This document shows positions 42,141-54,779 of a stretch of DNA of 64,000 bases, piece by piece (positions within the stretch are counted from its first letter, which is position 1; every line of letters begins with the position of its first letter). The translations under genes were made by a program, and so were the position numbers. The notes beneath the pieces were generated by a model. That model saw only the letters and a program-made list of their open reading frames with translations, did not search any database and was not told where the DNA came from. Source of the stretch: Sphingomonas morindae (GTDB lineage: Bacteria; Pseudomonadota; Alphaproteobacteria; Sphingomonadales; Sphingomonadaceae); NCBI RefSeq assembly GCF_023822065.1, contig NZ_CP084930.1:3116001-3180000 (forward strand). The letters are read 5' to 3'.

Positions 42141-42904
42141 GGATCAGGATGCTGGGCTCGGGCACGTCCTCGGGCGTGCCGCGGATCGGCAATGACTGGG
42201 GCGCCTGCGATCCCAACGAGCCCAAGAACCGCCGCCGCCGGGCCTCGATCATCGTCGAGACCGACCAGACCCGCATCCTTGTCGACACCACGCCGGATCT
42301 GCGCGAGCAGCTGCTCGATGCGCGCGCGAGCCGCTTCGACGCGGTGATCTGGACGCACGATCACGCCGACCACACCCATGGCATCGACGATCTGCGCCAG
42401 ATCGTGATCCTCAACCGCGCCGCGCTGGAAGGCTATGCGCGGCCGGCGACGCTCAAATCACTCCAGGAGCGTTTCTACTACGCCTTCGCGGGCAAGGATG
42501 GCTATCCGCCGACCGTGCGCGCGCATGAGCTGCCCGATGATTTCATGATCGGCGATATCCGCGTGCGCGCCACGGATCAGCCCCACGGCAACATCCAGAG
42601 CGCCGGGCTGCGCTTCGACTGGAATGGCTATTCGGCAGCCTATGCCACGGATTTCAACGCGCTGACGGACGAAATGGCGGCGCTCTACAAGGGCGTTCAT
42701 GTCTGGATCCTCGATGCGCTGCGCCGCAAGCCGCATCCGACGCATCCCACGGTGGACCAGGCATTGGGCTGGATCGGGCGGCTAAAGCCCGATCTCGCGG
42801 TGCTGATGCACATGGACAACAGCATGGACTATCGCACCTTGTGCGCGGAGCTGCCGGATCATGTCAGGCCCGGCTATGACGGCATGGAACTGGATTTCGC
42901 GTGA
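42137..42904 (+). CDS. MBL-fold metallo-hydrolase (PhnP-like)
   Basis: 255 aa. Metallo-beta-lactamase fold with GSGTSSGVPRIG at the start and the metal motif THDHADHTHGIDDLR. A late LMHMDNSMDY segment adds further His/Asp ligands. PhnP members are cyclic phosphodiesterases; no phn genes are in this window, so the substrate is unknown. It is coupled to tatD (ATGA) and to the small gene after it (GTGA). Confidence 0.92.
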   Translation: MRIRMLGSGTSSGVPRIGNDWGACDPNEPKNRRRRASIIVETDQTRILVDTTPDLREQLLDARASRFDAVIWTHDHADHTHGIDDLRQIVILNRAALEGYARPATLKSLQERFYYAFAGKDGYPPTVRAHELPDDFMIGDIRVRATDQPHGNIQSAGLRFDWNGYSAAYATDFNALTDEMAALYKGVHVWILDALRRKPHPTHPTVDQALGWIGRLKPDLAVLMHMDNSMDYRTLCAELPDHVRPGYDGMELDFA

Positions 42905-43068
42905 CCGGGGATCAGGCCGCCGGCATCGTCGCGCTGCTGGGCGCGCTGGTGCTGGTGGGCGCGCGCGTGTCCGGACGAGGGCTGCCACGCGGCCGTCTGC
43001 TACGCTACGGGCTGATCTGGGCGGGCCTGTTCAGCGCCTGCTTCATCGTTGCCCTTTACATAATGTAG
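42901..43068 (+). CDS. Small membrane protein, 55 aa
   Basis: Short frame with a GTGA overlap to the MBL gene stop. Two hydrophobic segments, GIVALLGALVLVGARV and LIWAGLFSACFIVALYI, flank a basic loop (RGLPRGRLLR). The N-terminal part resembles, from memory, the membrane start of TIGR02281-type aspartic proteases found at this place in other sphingomonads, but the protease part is missing: the frame ends at TAG. It may be a truncated relic or a real small membrane protein. Coupling favours translation. Confidence 0.6.
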   Translation: MTGDQAAGIVALLGALVLVGARVSGRGLPRGRLLRYGLIWAGLFSACFIVALYIM

Positions 43069-43224
43069 CTTATCACACCTTTGTATGTGGATCGCGGGTG
43101 GCATTCCCCTACGCCCCCTGTTGATGGCGTCGGCGGTGCGCCGAGAGACTAAAGCGAGCCCATCGGCGCTTCTCGCAATGGCCCGTCGCCGTGCCGCCTG
43201 CTAGGGCCGTGCATCGCCATCATC

Positions 43225-44040
43225 ATGGACATGCCTCTTATGACCCCGCCTTCTTCCGCCACCGCCATGCCGAGCGGCACGGCCGAGGCCATCCAGCGGC
43301 TGGTCGCCATCATGGCGCGGCTGCGCGATCCCGAGAGCGGCTGCGCCTGGGACGTGGCGCAGGATTTCGCATCGATCGCGCCCTACACGATCGAGGAAGC
43401 CTATGAGGTGGCCGACGCGATCGCGCGCGGCGACATGGAGGATCTCAAGGGCGAGCTGGGCGATCTTCAGCTGCAGGTCGTGTTCCATGCGCGGATGGCC
43501 GAGGAAGCCGGCCACTTCACTCTGGCCGATGTGATCGACACGATCGCCCGCAAGATGGAGGCGCGCCACCCGCATATCTTCGGCGCGGCGCCCGCGACCG
43601 ATGCGGCGGGCGTGCGCGCGTCTTGGGAGACGATCAAGGCCGAGGAGCGCGCCGCGCGGCGGGAGACCGGCGCGCTGGACGGCGTCGCCCTGGGTCTGCC
43701 CGCGCTGCTGCGCGCCGAAAAGCTCCAGCGACGCGCCGCGCGCGTCGGCTTCGACTGGCCTGATGCGGCCGGGCCGCGCGCGAAGGTGGCCGAGGAATGG
43801 GCGGAACTGGATGCCGCCGCTTCCCCCGAGGCGCGGCTCGAGGAGTTCGGCGATCTGCTCTTCGCCATGGTCAATTATGCCCGCCATGTCGGGATCGATG
43901 CCGAGGCGGCGCTGCGCGCGGCCAACGCCAAGTTCGAGCGGCGCTTCAAAGCGATGGAACAGCGCGCGCCGGAGGATTTCGCAACCCTCCCGCTCGCGGC
44001 CCAGGAAGCCCTGTGGCAGGCCGTCAAGGACGCCGAATAA
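43225..44040 (+). CDS. mazG: Nucleoside triphosphate pyrophosphohydrolase MazG
   Basis: 271 aa with two MazG repeats. The first begins RLRDPESGCAWDVAQDFASIAPYTIEEAYEV, cited as SGCAWDVAQ and TIEEAYEV; the second has the EEWAELDAA and EEFGDLLFAMVNYAR segments. It hydrolyses NTPs to NMP and PPi. The ATG at 43225 fits; ATG codons at 43231 and 43240 are also possible. The gene has its own intergenic region of 156 bp. Confidence 0.95.
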   Translation: MDMPLMTPPSSATAMPSGTAEAIQRLVAIMARLRDPESGCAWDVAQDFASIAPYTIEEAYEVADAIARGDMEDLKGELGDLQLQVVFHARMAEEAGHFTLADVIDTIARKMEARHPHIFGAAPATDAAGVRASWETIKAEERAARRETGALDGVALGLPALLRAEKLQRRAARVGFDWPDAAGPRAKVAEEWAELDAAASPEARLEEFGDLLFAMVNYARHVGIDAEAALRAANAKFERRFKAMEQRAPEDFATLPLAAQEALWQAVKDAE

Positions 44041-44114
44041 GCGCTTCACACAAATAGCATTCCGCCCGCCACATCCGGCGGCGTGCGCGGGCGGAAGCCT
44101 GGTGCTTTGGGAGA

Positions 44115-44261
44115 TCAGCCGCGCGCGGCGGCATCCCCTTCCTTGCCGGGCGCCGGGCTCGCCTTGGGCGTCGTGGCGCCATGATCCGCTTCGCTCTTGC
44201 GCTTGACGAGCTTCAGGTCGGTCTTGTTGCAGCCGAGATCGCTATCCGCATCGCTTGTCAT
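44115..44261 (-). CDS. Small hydrophilic protein, 48 aa
   Basis: ATG at 44261 with a good ribosome site (GGAGAGCG, 6 bases before). MTSDADSDLGCNKTDLKLVK begins a charged sequence, and KASPAPGKEGDAAARG ends it. One Cys; no membrane segment. No family recognised. Its start lies 86 bp past the hflX stop on the same strand, and its stop is 75 bp from the convergent mazG stop. Confidence 0.5.
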   Translation of the reverse strand: MTSDADSDLGCNKTDLKLVKRKSEADHGATTPKASPAPGKEGDAAARG

Positions 44262-44346
44262 ACACTCGCTCTCCACATGCGGGCCGGCTCTATGGCCGGC
44301 TCCGACGCGAAGGCTGGCATGGTTTGATGCGATATGACAAGCGCTT

Positions 44347-45666
44347 TCACTCGCCGGCCGGTTCGGCCCGCGTCTCCTCCCCGCGCGCGCCGAAGCGCGC
44401 CCAGTCGGCCTCCGAGAGGCGCACGTCCAGCTCCACCGCGGTCTCGCCGTCGCACCGCGCCAGCACCTCGCCATGCTGGTGGAGCCAGGCGATGGCGGCG
44501 CCATCGGCCGGATCGAGCGCCAGATGATGGACGCGCGCGCCCCGGTTGAGCCGATCGGCGAGCGCGCGGCCGAGCCCGTCCACCCCCTCCCCGGTCAGCG
44601 CCGAGACGGTCACGACATCGTCGCGCCGCGCCGCCTCGGCCAGCACCGCCTCGCGCGCCTCCTCGTCGAGCGCGTCGATCTTGTTCCACGCCTCAAGCAC
44701 CGGCACGCCATCGGGCCCGGTGGCGCCGATCTCGGTCAGCACATGATCGACATCGCCCGCCTGCGCCTCGCTATCGGGATGGGCGATGTCGCGGACATGG
44801 ACGATGATATCGGCGGTCGTCACCTCCTCAAGCGTGGCGCGGAACGCCGCGACCAGCTGGGTCGGCAGATCCGACACGAAGCCCACCGTGTCGGACAGGA
44901 TCGCCTTGTCGATGCCGGGCAGGCGGATGTGCCGCATGGTCGGATCCAGCGTCGCGAAGAGCAGATCCTGCGCCATCACCTCCGCGCCGGTCATGCGGTT
45001 GAACAGCGTCGACTTGCCAGCATTGGTATAGCCGACCAGCGCCACCACCGGCCAGGGCGCGCGGCGGCGCCGCTCGCGGTGCAGGCCGCGCGTGCGGCTG
45101 ACCTGATCCAGCTCGCGCCGCAGCTTGGCCATGCGATCGCGGATCATCCGCCGGTCCGCCTCGATCTGGGTCTCGCCGGGACCGCCGAGAAAGCCGAAGC
45201 CGCCGCGTTGCCGCTCGAGATGGGTCCAGGAGCGCACCAGCCGGCCCGCCTGGTAATCCAGATGCGCCAGCTCCACCTGCAGCCGCCCCTCGGCCGTGGC
45301 GGCGCGCTCGCCGAAAATCTCCAGGATCAGGCCGGTCCGGTCGATCACCTTGGCGCCCAGCGCTTTCTCGAGATTGCGCTGCTGGATCGGCGTGACCGCC
45401 GCGTCCACCACCACCAGCTCGGCTTCGGCAAGCCGCACCTGTTCGGCCAGATGCTCCACCTGGCCCGCACCGATCAGCGTGGCGGCCTTGGGCGCGCGCA
45501 GCCGGAAGCCGATCTTCTCGACCACGTCGAGATGGATGGCGCGGGCGAGCCCGGCCGCCTCGTCCAGCCGCGCCTCGGTGGAGCGGCTGTGCGCGCCGAT
45601 CTCCGGCAGCACGACCAGCGCCCGCCCGCCGCGGGCGAAGCCGTCCTCGCGCTGGAAGCCGCTCAA
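44347..45666 (-). CDS. hflX: Ribosome-associated GTPase HflX
   Basis: 439 aa. The N-terminal half has the HflX domain ([24 protein letters not shown]-type segment replaced by [18 protein letters not shown] in part). [13 protein letters not shown] and the G1 motif [17 protein letters not shown] follow. Helps split stalled ribosomes under stress. Its start is a TTG that overlaps the hfq stop (TTGA), so translation is coupled to hfq; hfq-hflX is the common order in proteobacteria. Confidence 0.95.
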   Translation of the reverse strand: MSGFQREDGFARGGRALVVLPEIGAHSRSTEARLDEAAGLARAIHLDVVEKIGFRLRAPKAATLIGAGQVEHLAEQVRLAEAELVVVDAAVTPIQQRNLEKALGAKVIDRTGLILEIFGERAATAEGRLQVELAHLDYQAGRLVRSWTHLERQRGGFGFLGGPGETQIEADRRMIRDRMAKLRRELDQVSRTRGLHRERRRRAPWPVVALVGYTNAGKSTLFNRMTGAEVMAQDLLFATLDPTMRHIRLPGIDKAILSDTVGFVSDLPTQLVAAFRATLEEVTTADIIVHVRDIAHPDSEAQAGDVDHVLTEIGATGPDGVPVLEAWNKIDALDEEAREAVLAEAARRDDVVTVSALTGEGVDGLGRALADRLNRGARVHHLALDPADGAAIAWLHQHGEVLARCDGETAVELDVRLSEADWARFGARGEETRAEPAGE

Positions 45667-46151
45667 TCCTCGTCCTCGTCTTCGTCGCTGTCCGCGAGAT
45701 TGACGGGATGCAGGGGCTGGATGGTGGAGATGGCGTGCTTGTACACCAGCTGGCTCATGCCATCGCGGCGGAGCAGCAGGCAGAAGAGATCATAGGCGGC
45801 CACTTCGCCCTGGAGCATGACGCCATTGACGAGGAACATGGTGACGGGCTCGGCGGCGTTGCGCACGGCGGTGAGGAAAATCTCCTGCAGCAGCGTGGCG
45901 CGCTTGTTCTCGGCGAACGCCTTTTCGATCGGCGCGAGATCGACCGGATGCGCGGGCATGACCGTGGAGATGGCGTGCTTGTAGATCAGCTGCGACTGAC
46001 CGTCGCGGCGGAGCAGCACGGAAAAATTGTCGAACCAGGTGATGATGCCCTGCAGCTTCACCCCCTTGACCAGGAACATCGTCACCGGGGTCTTCGACTT
46101 ACGCAGCGAATTCAGGAACATATCCTGAAGGTTGTTGGGCTTTTCGGCCAT
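45663..46151 (-). CDS. hfq: RNA chaperone Hfq with two tandem Sm domains
   Basis: 162 aa against about 80-100 for ordinary Hfq. Domain 1 (residues 5-73) keeps the RNA-binding residues: Gln9, Lys32, YKHAIST (57-63) and a basic rim (Arg17, Lys18, Lys20). Domain 2 (85-152) keeps Gln89 and YKHAIST (137-143), but Lys32 corresponds to Met112, the rim is Arg97, Asn98, Ala99, Ala100, and DNF is DLF. An acidic tail ends the chain (DSDEDEDED). Fused Hfq has, I believe, been noted before in sphingomonads. A ring of three chains would give six Sm domains. Confidence 0.96.
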   Translation of the reverse strand: MAEKPNNLQDMFLNSLRKSKTPVTMFLVKGVKLQGIITWFDNFSVLLRRDGQSQLIYKHAISTVMPAHPVDLAPIEKAFAENKRATLLQEIFLTAVRNAAEPVTMFLVNGVMLQGEVAAYDLFCLLLRRDGMSQLVYKHAISTIQPLHPVNLADSDEDEDED

Positions 46152-46215
46152 GGAACCGTGTCTCCGGTCAATTGGCGGGGCATTGCCCGCAGGTACGCCG
46201 TTCGATGGCGTTCGT

Positions 46216-46236
46216 GCCCCCGCCTTTTGCGGGGGC
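46216..46236 (-). promoter_or_regulatory. Hairpin in the hfq upstream region
   Basis: GCCCCCGC / GCGGGGGC, a perfect 8-bp stem with a 5-nt loop, 65 bp before the hfq ATG. In the minus-strand sense the loop is AAAAG. It might belong to the hfq leader, where E. coli Hfq also has self-regulatory sites; this is inference. The 260-bp gap is shared with gyrA. Confidence 0.35.
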
Positions 46237-46411
46237 GTTCCGCCATGTAGTGGCTTGGCCGCGGCGCGGCAACCGGGCGGGCGCCGCCTTGGCCCTTGCC
46301 GCCTCGCGCGCGGGCGCACGCGCGGGGTGGCGCTGGCGGACCGCCTCGGCTAGGACAGGGAGCGGCGCCCTCGTGCGCGCCCATCCCGATAACCATTGAA
46401 CGGACCGATCT

Positions 46412-49126
46412 TTGGCCAGCGCGCCCCCGACCATCGAACCTAGCGATATCTCCCCCGTCTCGATCGTCGACGAGATGAAGTCGAGTTACCTCGACTATGC
46501 CATGTCGGTGATCGTCAGCCGCGCGCTCCCCGATGTGCGGGACGGGCTGAAGCCGGTACACCGCCGCATCCTGTTCGGCGCGCATGAGGCGGGCTTTGTC
46601 GCCGGCCGGCCCTATCGCAAATCGGCGCGCCTGGTCGGCGACGTGATGGGTAAATACCATCCGCACGGCGACAGCTCCATCTACGACGCGCTGGCGCGGA
46701 TGACGCAGGATTGGTCGCTGCGGCTGCCGCTGATCGACGGCCAGGGCAATTTCGGCTCGATGGACCCCGATCCGCCGGCGGCGATGCGCTATACGGAGGC
46801 GCGGCTGGCGCGCACCGCCAACGCGCTGCTCGACGATATCGACAAGGACACGGTCGACTTTCAGCCCAATTACGACGGGTCGGAGCGCGAGCCGGTGGTG
46901 CTGCCGGCGCGCTTCCCCAATCTGCTCGTCAACGGCGCGGGCGGCATCGCGGTGGGCATGGCCACCAATGTGCCGCCGCACAATCTCGGCGAGGTGATCG
47001 CCGCCTGCAAGGCGCTGATCGCCGATCCCATGATCAGCGTCGAGCGGCTGATGGAGATCGTACCGGGCCCGGATTTCCCGACCGGCGGCCTCATCCTCGG
47101 CCAGGGCGGCGCGCGCAACGCCTATCACACCGGCCGCGGCTCGATCATCGTCCGCTCGCGCCATATCGTCGAGGAAGGGCGCGGCGATCGCCGTTCGATC
47201 GTGCTGACCGAAATCCCCTTCCAGGTCGGCAAGTCGGGCCTGGTGGAGAAGATCGCCGAAGCCGCCAAGGAGCGGCGGATCGAGGGCATTTCCGACATCC
47301 GCGACGAAAGCTCGCGCGAGGGCGTGCGGATCGTGCTCGATCTCAAGCGCGACGCGACGCCCGACGTGGTGCTCAACCAGCTGTGGCGCCATACGCCCGC
47401 GCAATCGAGCTTCCCCGCCAACATGCTGGCGATCCGCGGCGGCCGCCCCGAAATCCTCGGCCTGCGCGACATCTTGCAGAGCTTCGTGCAATTCCGCGAG
47501 GAGGTGATCACCCGCCGCTCCAAATATGAGCTGCTCAAGGCGCGCGAGCGGGCGCACATCTTGCTGGGCCTGGTCGTCGCCGTCTCCAATCTCGACGAGG
47601 TGGTGCGGATCATCCGTGGCTCCGCCTCGCCCGCCGAGGCGCGTGCGGCGCTGCTCGCGCGCGAATGGCCGATCGGCGAGATCGCGCCCTATCTCGCGCT
47701 GGTGGAGGCTGTGGAGACGGTGGAGGCGGGCGAGACCTATCGCCTGTCCGAGACCCAGGTCCGGGCCATTCTCGATCTGCGCCTGCACCGGCTGACCGCG
47801 CTGGGGCGCGACGAGATCGGCGACGAGCTGCGCCAGCTCGCCGCCTCGATCGGCGAGCTGCTCGATATTCTCGGCAATCGCGAGCGGCTCTACGCGCTGC
47901 TGGTGGAGGAGCTGGAGAAGGTCGCCGCCGATTTCGCGACGCCGCGCCGCACCGCCATCATGCCGGCGGGCGACGATATCGACGACGAGGATCTGATCGA
48001 GCGCGAGGAGATGGTCGTCACCGTCACGCTCGGCGGCTATATCAAGCGGACCCCGCTGGACAGCTTCCGCTCGCAGAAGCGCGGCGGCAAGGGCCGGTCC
48101 GGCATGGCGACCAAGGATGAGGACGCGGTCACCAAGCTGTTCGTCACCTCCACTCACACGCCGGTGCTGTTCTTCTCCACCGCCGGCAAAGTGTATCGCC
48201 TCAAGGTGTGGCGCCTGCCCGAAGGCGCGCCCCAGGCGCGCGGCCGCTCGATGAACAACATCCTGCCGCTGGCCGAAGGCGAGACCATCTCGACGGTGCT
48301 GCCGCTGCCCGAGGATGAATCGGAATGGGGCAAACTCCACATCCTGTTCGCCACCGCGCACGGATCGGTGCGCCGCAACGCGATGGACGCCTTCACCAAC
48401 ATCCCGACCAACGGCAAGTTCGCGATGCGCTTCGACGAGGACGCGACCGACCGGCTGGTCGGCGTCGCGCTGCTCGAGGAGAGCGACGACGTGCTGCTCG
48501 CGACGCGCGGCGGCAAGGCGATCCGCTTCGCCGCCACCGATGTGCGCGAATTTCAGAGCCGCACCTCCACCGGCGTGCGCGGCATCAGCCTGGCGGCGGG
48601 CGACGAGGTGATCTCGCTCTCGATCCTCGCCGGCTTCGAGGCGACCACCGAGGAGCGCGAGGCCTATCTGCGGGGCGATCCGCAATTGTCGGCGGAGCGG
48701 CGCGCCGCCTTCGAGAAGGCGGAGCAATTCATCCTCACCGTCACCACCAACGGCTATGGCAAGCGCACCTCGGCCTATGAATATCGCCGCACCGGGCGCG
48801 GCGGCCAGGGCATCACCAACATCGTCACCTCCAGCCGCAACGGTCCGGTGGTGGCGAGCTTCCCCGCCAAGCATGGCGAGCAGCTGATGCTGGTGACGGA
48901 CCAGGCCAAGCTGATCCGCACCACCGTGGGCGATATCCGCACCGCCGGCCGGTCCACGCAGGGCGTCACCATCTTCCGCGTCGCGGACGGCGAGCATGTC
49001 GTCTCGGCCGCGCGGATCGACGAGAGCGGCGCGCCGACCGAGCTGGCGGAGGAGGCCGAACCCGCGCTCGATCCGCAGATCGAGGGAGACACGGACGAGG
49101 ATCTGGCGGACGGCGCCGGCGCCTGA
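46412..49126 (+). CDS. gyrA: DNA gyrase subunit A
   Basis: 904 aa from a TTG at 46412. Catalytic Tyr127 is in [10 protein letters not shown]. The GyrA box reads QKRGGKG in [12 protein letters not shown], which distinguishes it from parC (15863-18163). The quinolone region [20 protein letters not shown], cited as [12 protein letters not shown], has Ser88 and Asp92 at the positions of E. coli Ser83 and Asp87, i.e. wild-type. The C-terminus is acidic ([22 protein letters not shown], cited in part). Divergent from hfq. Confidence 0.97.
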   Translation: MASAPPTIEPSDISPVSIVDEMKSSYLDYAMSVIVSRALPDVRDGLKPVHRRILFGAHEAGFVAGRPYRKSARLVGDVMGKYHPHGDSSIYDALARMTQDWSLRLPLIDGQGNFGSMDPDPPAAMRYTEARLARTANALLDDIDKDTVDFQPNYDGSEREPVVLPARFPNLLVNGAGGIAVGMATNVPPHNLGEVIAACKALIADPMISVERLMEIVPGPDFPTGGLILGQGGARNAYHTGRGSIIVRSRHIVEEGRGDRRSIVLTEIPFQVGKSGLVEKIAEAAKERRIEGISDIRDESSREGVRIVLDLKRDATPDVVLNQLWRHTPAQSSFPANMLAIRGGRPEILGLRDILQSFVQFREEVITRRSKYELLKARERAHILLGLVVAVSNLDEVVRIIRGSASPAEARAALLAREWPIGEIAPYLALVEAVETVEAGETYRLSETQVRAILDLRLHRLTALGRDEIGDELRQLAASIGELLDILGNRERLYALLVEELEKVAADFATPRRTAIMPAGDDIDDEDLIEREEMVVTVTLGGYIKRTPLDSFRSQKRGGKGRSGMATKDEDAVTKLFVTSTHTPVLFFSTAGKVYRLKVWRLPEGAPQARGRSMNNILPLAEGETISTVLPLPEDESEWGKLHILFATAHGSVRRNAMDAFTNIPTNGKFAMRFDEDATDRLVGVALLEESDDVLLATRGGKAIRFAATDVREFQSRTSTGVRGISLAAGDEVISLSILAGFEATTEEREAYLRGDPQLSAERRAAFEKAEQFILTVTTNGYGKRTSAYEYRRTGRGGQGITNIVTSSRNGPVVASFPAKHGEQLMLVTDQAKLIRTTVGDIRTAGRSTQGVTIFRVADGEHVVSAARIDESGAPTELAEEAEPALDPQIEGDTDEDLADGAGA

Positions 49127-49178
49127 CGCCGCGCGGCGGGGCTGCACCGCCCCGCCCGCTCCTTGCTTTGCGACACGA

Positions 49179-49216
49179 GAAAACGGCGCGGCCCCGAGAG
49201 GGACCGCGCCGTTTTC
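49179..49216. terminator. Bidirectional terminator between gyrA and secA
   Basis: GAAAACGGCGCGGCCCC / GGGACCGCGCCGTTTTC: 16 of 17 positions pair around a GAGA loop, with AAAA on the left arm and TTTT on the right. It lies between convergent gyrA and secA and fits termination in both directions. Confidence 0.85.
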
Positions 49217-49252
49217 GGTTGCGTCAGCGGCCGCGCGTGGCGGCCGGCGCGC

Positions 49253-51991
<2,739 letters not shown>

Positions 51992-52093
51992 GAACGCGAT
52001 CCCGTCTCAGAAGGCGGGACCGAGCACGCGACCGCGCTCGCGGAGCCCCGCGCGAAAGTAAGGACCGCGATCTAGGTTCCGGGCCCGCGCAAG

Positions 52094-52642
52094 TCAATTC
52101 GGCCCGGCGGTCGCTTGCGGTATCTGCCAAATCACGGCGTTGCGATAGGTGCCGCCGATCGGACAGCCCCGTCCATCCATCGCCGGCGTGAAGCGCGCGC
52201 GGCGCATCAGGGCCGCGCAGGCGGCGCCATCGAGCCAGGGCGATCCGCTGCCGCTCAGCCTGTCGCAGCGCATCACCGCGCCGTCCGGCGCGATCCGCAA
52301 GGCAAAGCCGGTGCGGCCCGTCTCGTTGCGGAACAAGGAGATGAGCGGGTAATCTTCGGTCAGCACCCAGCTTTGCGGACTGGTGGCGGGGCGCGGCCGC
52401 GTGGCTCCAGCGGCGGGATCGCAGGGCGCCGCCCTCGGCACGCCCACGGCCGACAAGAGTGGCGGCAGCGGCTGCAAGGACGGCGTGTCCGGCCGCCGGG
52501 CGCCGGGCCGCAGATCGTCCTCCGGCCAGCCGAGCGGCGCGAACAGGAGCGCGCCGCCCAGCAGCGCGGCGGCAAAACCCGCCCGGGATCGGAGAAAAGC
52601 GGACGCGAACGAGACAAGGGACACCTGGCGCGCGCTCCGCAT
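52094..52642 (-). CDS. TonB C-terminal domain protein, second copy
   Basis: 182 aa from the ATG at 52642. A basic start and a hydrophobic segment (FAAALLGGALLFAPLGWP) form a membrane anchor or signal. A short Pro-rich linker follows, then a TonB domain (WVLTEDYPLISLFRNETGRTGFALRI in part; LMRRARFTPAMDGRG; AVIWQIPQ). Compared with the tonB at 25904 the spacer is far shorter, and there are no exbB/exbD genes nearby. A role as a TonB-like exported protein is more likely than as the main energy transducer. It lies 102 bp before secA. Confidence 0.85.
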   Translation of the reverse strand: MRSARQVSLVSFASAFLRSRAGFAAALLGGALLFAPLGWPEDDLRPGARRPDTPSLQPLPPLLSAVGVPRAAPCDPAAGATRPRPATSPQSWVLTEDYPLISLFRNETGRTGFALRIAPDGAVMRCDRLSGSGSPWLDGAACAALMRRARFTPAMDGRGCPIGGTYRNAVIWQIPQATAGPN

Positions 52643-52750
52643 CGGCGTTTCCTTCGCAGTAGGGCGATCGCCTGGCGTCGCCGTGCCGCGTTCATAGCAT
52701 GGCGGCGAAGGCGGTGGAAAGCGACCTGCGATTTGCCTATGGCTCGGCCC

Positions 52751-53977
52751 ATGTCGCACCCCCGCTCGCCACTCGCCACACCCTTCCCCGCCTTGCCGCC
52801 GATCGCGGGCGTCCGGCTCGCCACGGTGCGCGCGGGTTATAAGCCATGGGAGCGGGACGATCTCACGCTGGTCCGCCTGGACGAGGGCACCAGCGTCGCG
52901 GGCGTCACCACGCGCTCGCGCTGCCCCTCGCCCGAGGTGGAATGGTGCCGCGCCGCCCTCACCCTTGGCCGCGCCCGGGCGCTGGTGGTGAACGCCGGCA
53001 ATTCCAACGCCTTCACGGGCGCGCGCGGGCGCGCCGCGGTGGAGGCCGTGGCAGCGCGCGCGGCGCAGGGCCTGGGCTGCCAGCCCTCGGACGTGTTCGT
53101 CGCCTCGACCGGGGTGATCGGCGTGCCACTGCCGATCGCCACCGCCGAGGCCGGGGTCAGCGCCGCGCTGGCCGCGCCCGAGGCGGACTGGGCGGCGGCG
53201 GCGGCCGCGATCAGCACCACCGACACCTTCCCCAAGGGGGCGGCGGCCACCGCGATGATCGGCGATACGCGCGTCACCGTGGTCGGCATCATCAAGGGCT
53301 CGGGCATGATCGCGCCCGACATGGCGACGATGCTGGGCTTTCTCTTCACCGACGCGGCGGTGGCGCCGGCGCTGCTCCAGGCCATGCTCGATCGCGCCAA
53401 TGCGCGCAGCTTCGCCTGCATCACGGTGGATGGCGACACCTCGACCTCCGACACGGTGCTCGCCTTCGCCACCGGCGCCGCCGGACATACGCCGCTCGAC
53501 AGCGCCGACGCGGCGGGGGCGGATGCGCTCGCGGCGGCGATCGAGCAGGTCTGCCTCGATCTCGCCCATCTGGTCGTGCGCGACGGCGAAGGTGCGACCA
53601 AATTCATCGCCGTGTCCGTCACCGGGGCGGAGAGCGACGGCTCGGCGCGGCGGATCGGCCTGTCGATCGCCAATTCGCCGCTGGTGAAGACGGCGATCGC
53701 CGGCGAGGACGCCAATTGGGGCCGCGTCGTCATGGCGGTGGGCAAGGCGGGCGAGCCGGCCGAGCGCGACCGGCTGGCGATCCGCTTCGGCGACACGCAG
53801 GTGGCGGCCGAGGGCGTGGCGGTGGAAGGCTATGACGAGGCGCCCGTGGCGGCGCATCTGCGCGGCTCCGACATCCGCATCGGCGTCGATCTCGGCCTGG
53901 GCGAAGGCCGCGCCACCGTGTGGACCTGCGATCTCACCCACGGCTATATTTCCATCAACGGCGATTATCGGAGCTGA
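52751..53977 (+). CDS. argJ: Bifunctional glutamate N-acetyltransferase / amino-acid acetyltransferase ArgJ
   Basis: 408 aa. Enzyme of the cyclic arginine pathway that moves acetyl from N-acetylornithine to glutamate. The autoprocessing site is in KGSGMIAPDMATMLGF, with nucleophile Thr193 at the ATM. NAGNSNAFTG, GVIGVPLP and SPLVKTAIAGEDANWGR (in part) also match. The start was set at 52751; longer frames run through the divergent TonB-like gene. It is followed 4 bp later by the inositol-phosphatase family gene. Confidence 0.96.
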   Translation: MSHPRSPLATPFPALPPIAGVRLATVRAGYKPWERDDLTLVRLDEGTSVAGVTTRSRCPSPEVEWCRAALTLGRARALVVNAGNSNAFTGARGRAAVEAVAARAAQGLGCQPSDVFVASTGVIGVPLPIATAEAGVSAALAAPEADWAAAAAAISTTDTFPKGAAATAMIGDTRVTVVGIIKGSGMIAPDMATMLGFLFTDAAVAPALLQAMLDRANARSFACITVDGDTSTSDTVLAFATGAAGHTPLDSADAAGADALAAAIEQVCLDLAHLVVRDGEGATKFIAVSVTGAESDGSARRIGLSIANSPLVKTAIAGEDANWGRVVMAVGKAGEPAERDRLAIRFGDTQVAAEGVAVEGYDEAPVAAHLRGSDIRIGVDLGLGEGRATVWTCDLTHGYISINGDYRS

Positions 53978-53981
53978 CGCC

Positions 53982-54779
53982 ATGCACCCTCTGCACGCGG
54001 CGGTGGACGGGCTGATGCGCAAGGTGGGGCGCGATGTCGTGATGCGCCGCTTCGGCGCGCTCGCTCCCGCCGAGATCGAGGAAAAGGCCGGTCCCGACGA
54101 TCTGGTGACGGTGGCGGATCGCGAATCCGAGGCGCGGCTCGCCGAAGGGCTGCTCCGCATCCTGCCGGGCAGCCATGTGGTGGGGGAGGAAGGCGTCGCG
54201 GCCGATGCCGGCCTGCTCGGGCAGATCACCAGCGGGCGCTGCTGGGTGATCGATCCGATCGACGGCACCGCCAATTTCGCCGCCGGGCGTCATCCCTTCG
54301 CGCTGATGGTCGCGCTGCTCGAGGAGGGCGAGACGGTGGCGGGCTGGATCCTCGATCCCGCCACGCGCCGCATGTGCCACGCCGCACAGGGCGGCGGCGC
54401 CTATATCGACAATCACCGCGTGACGGCGCGGGCGAGCGGCGCGCCCCGCCCGCTCGCCGCCCTGGCCACGCGCTATCTGCCCGAGGCGGTGCGGGCGGAC
54501 GTGGTGGCGCGCGCCGAAGGCCGCTACCAGCCGGTCGACATTCCGCACTGCGCGGGGGAGCAATATCCGCGCCTGATCCTGGGCGCCAACGACATCGCGT
54601 TGTTCTGGCGCGCCATGCCCTGGGATCATCTGCCGGGCGCGCTGATCCTCGGCGAGGCGGGCGGCCGCATCGCGCGGCTGGACGGCGCCGCCTATCGAGC
54701 GGGCGAGGATCGCACCGGGCTGCTCGCGGCGGCGAGCCCCGCCTTGTGGGACGCCGCCGCGCGCGATCTGTTCGGCTGA
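53982..54779 (+). CDS. Inositol monophosphatase family protein
   Basis: 265 aa. Mg-dependent phosphatase fold: VVGEEG and the signature WVIDPIDGTANFAAG, and late PWDHLPGALILGEAGGR. Such proteins may act as inositol-, histidinol- or 3'-phosphoadenosine phosphatases; following argJ by 4 bp hints at amino-acid metabolism but does not settle the substrate. The gene ends inside a 19-bp perfect inverted repeat shared with trxA. Confidence 0.9.
   Translation: MHPLHAAVDGLMRKVGRDVVMRRFGALAPAEIEEKAGPDDLVTVADRESEARLAEGLLRILPGSHVVGEEGVAADAGLLGQITSGRCWVIDPIDGTANFAAGRHPFALMVALLEEGETVAGWILDPATRRMCHAAQGGGAYIDNHRVTARASGAPRPLAALATRYLPEAVRADVVARAEGRYQPVDIPHCAGEQYPRLILGANDIALFWRAMPWDHLPGALILGEAGGRIARLDGAAYRAGEDRTGLLAAASPALWDAAARDLFG

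Noticed and set aside
46112-49147. Long open frame (about 1000 codons) antisense to gyrA, and a similar one opposite secA (49163-52075)
   Set aside because: Translations are Arg/Gly/Asp/His-rich shadows created by GC-biased third positions; there are no family features or ribosome sites, and the sense genes are certain.
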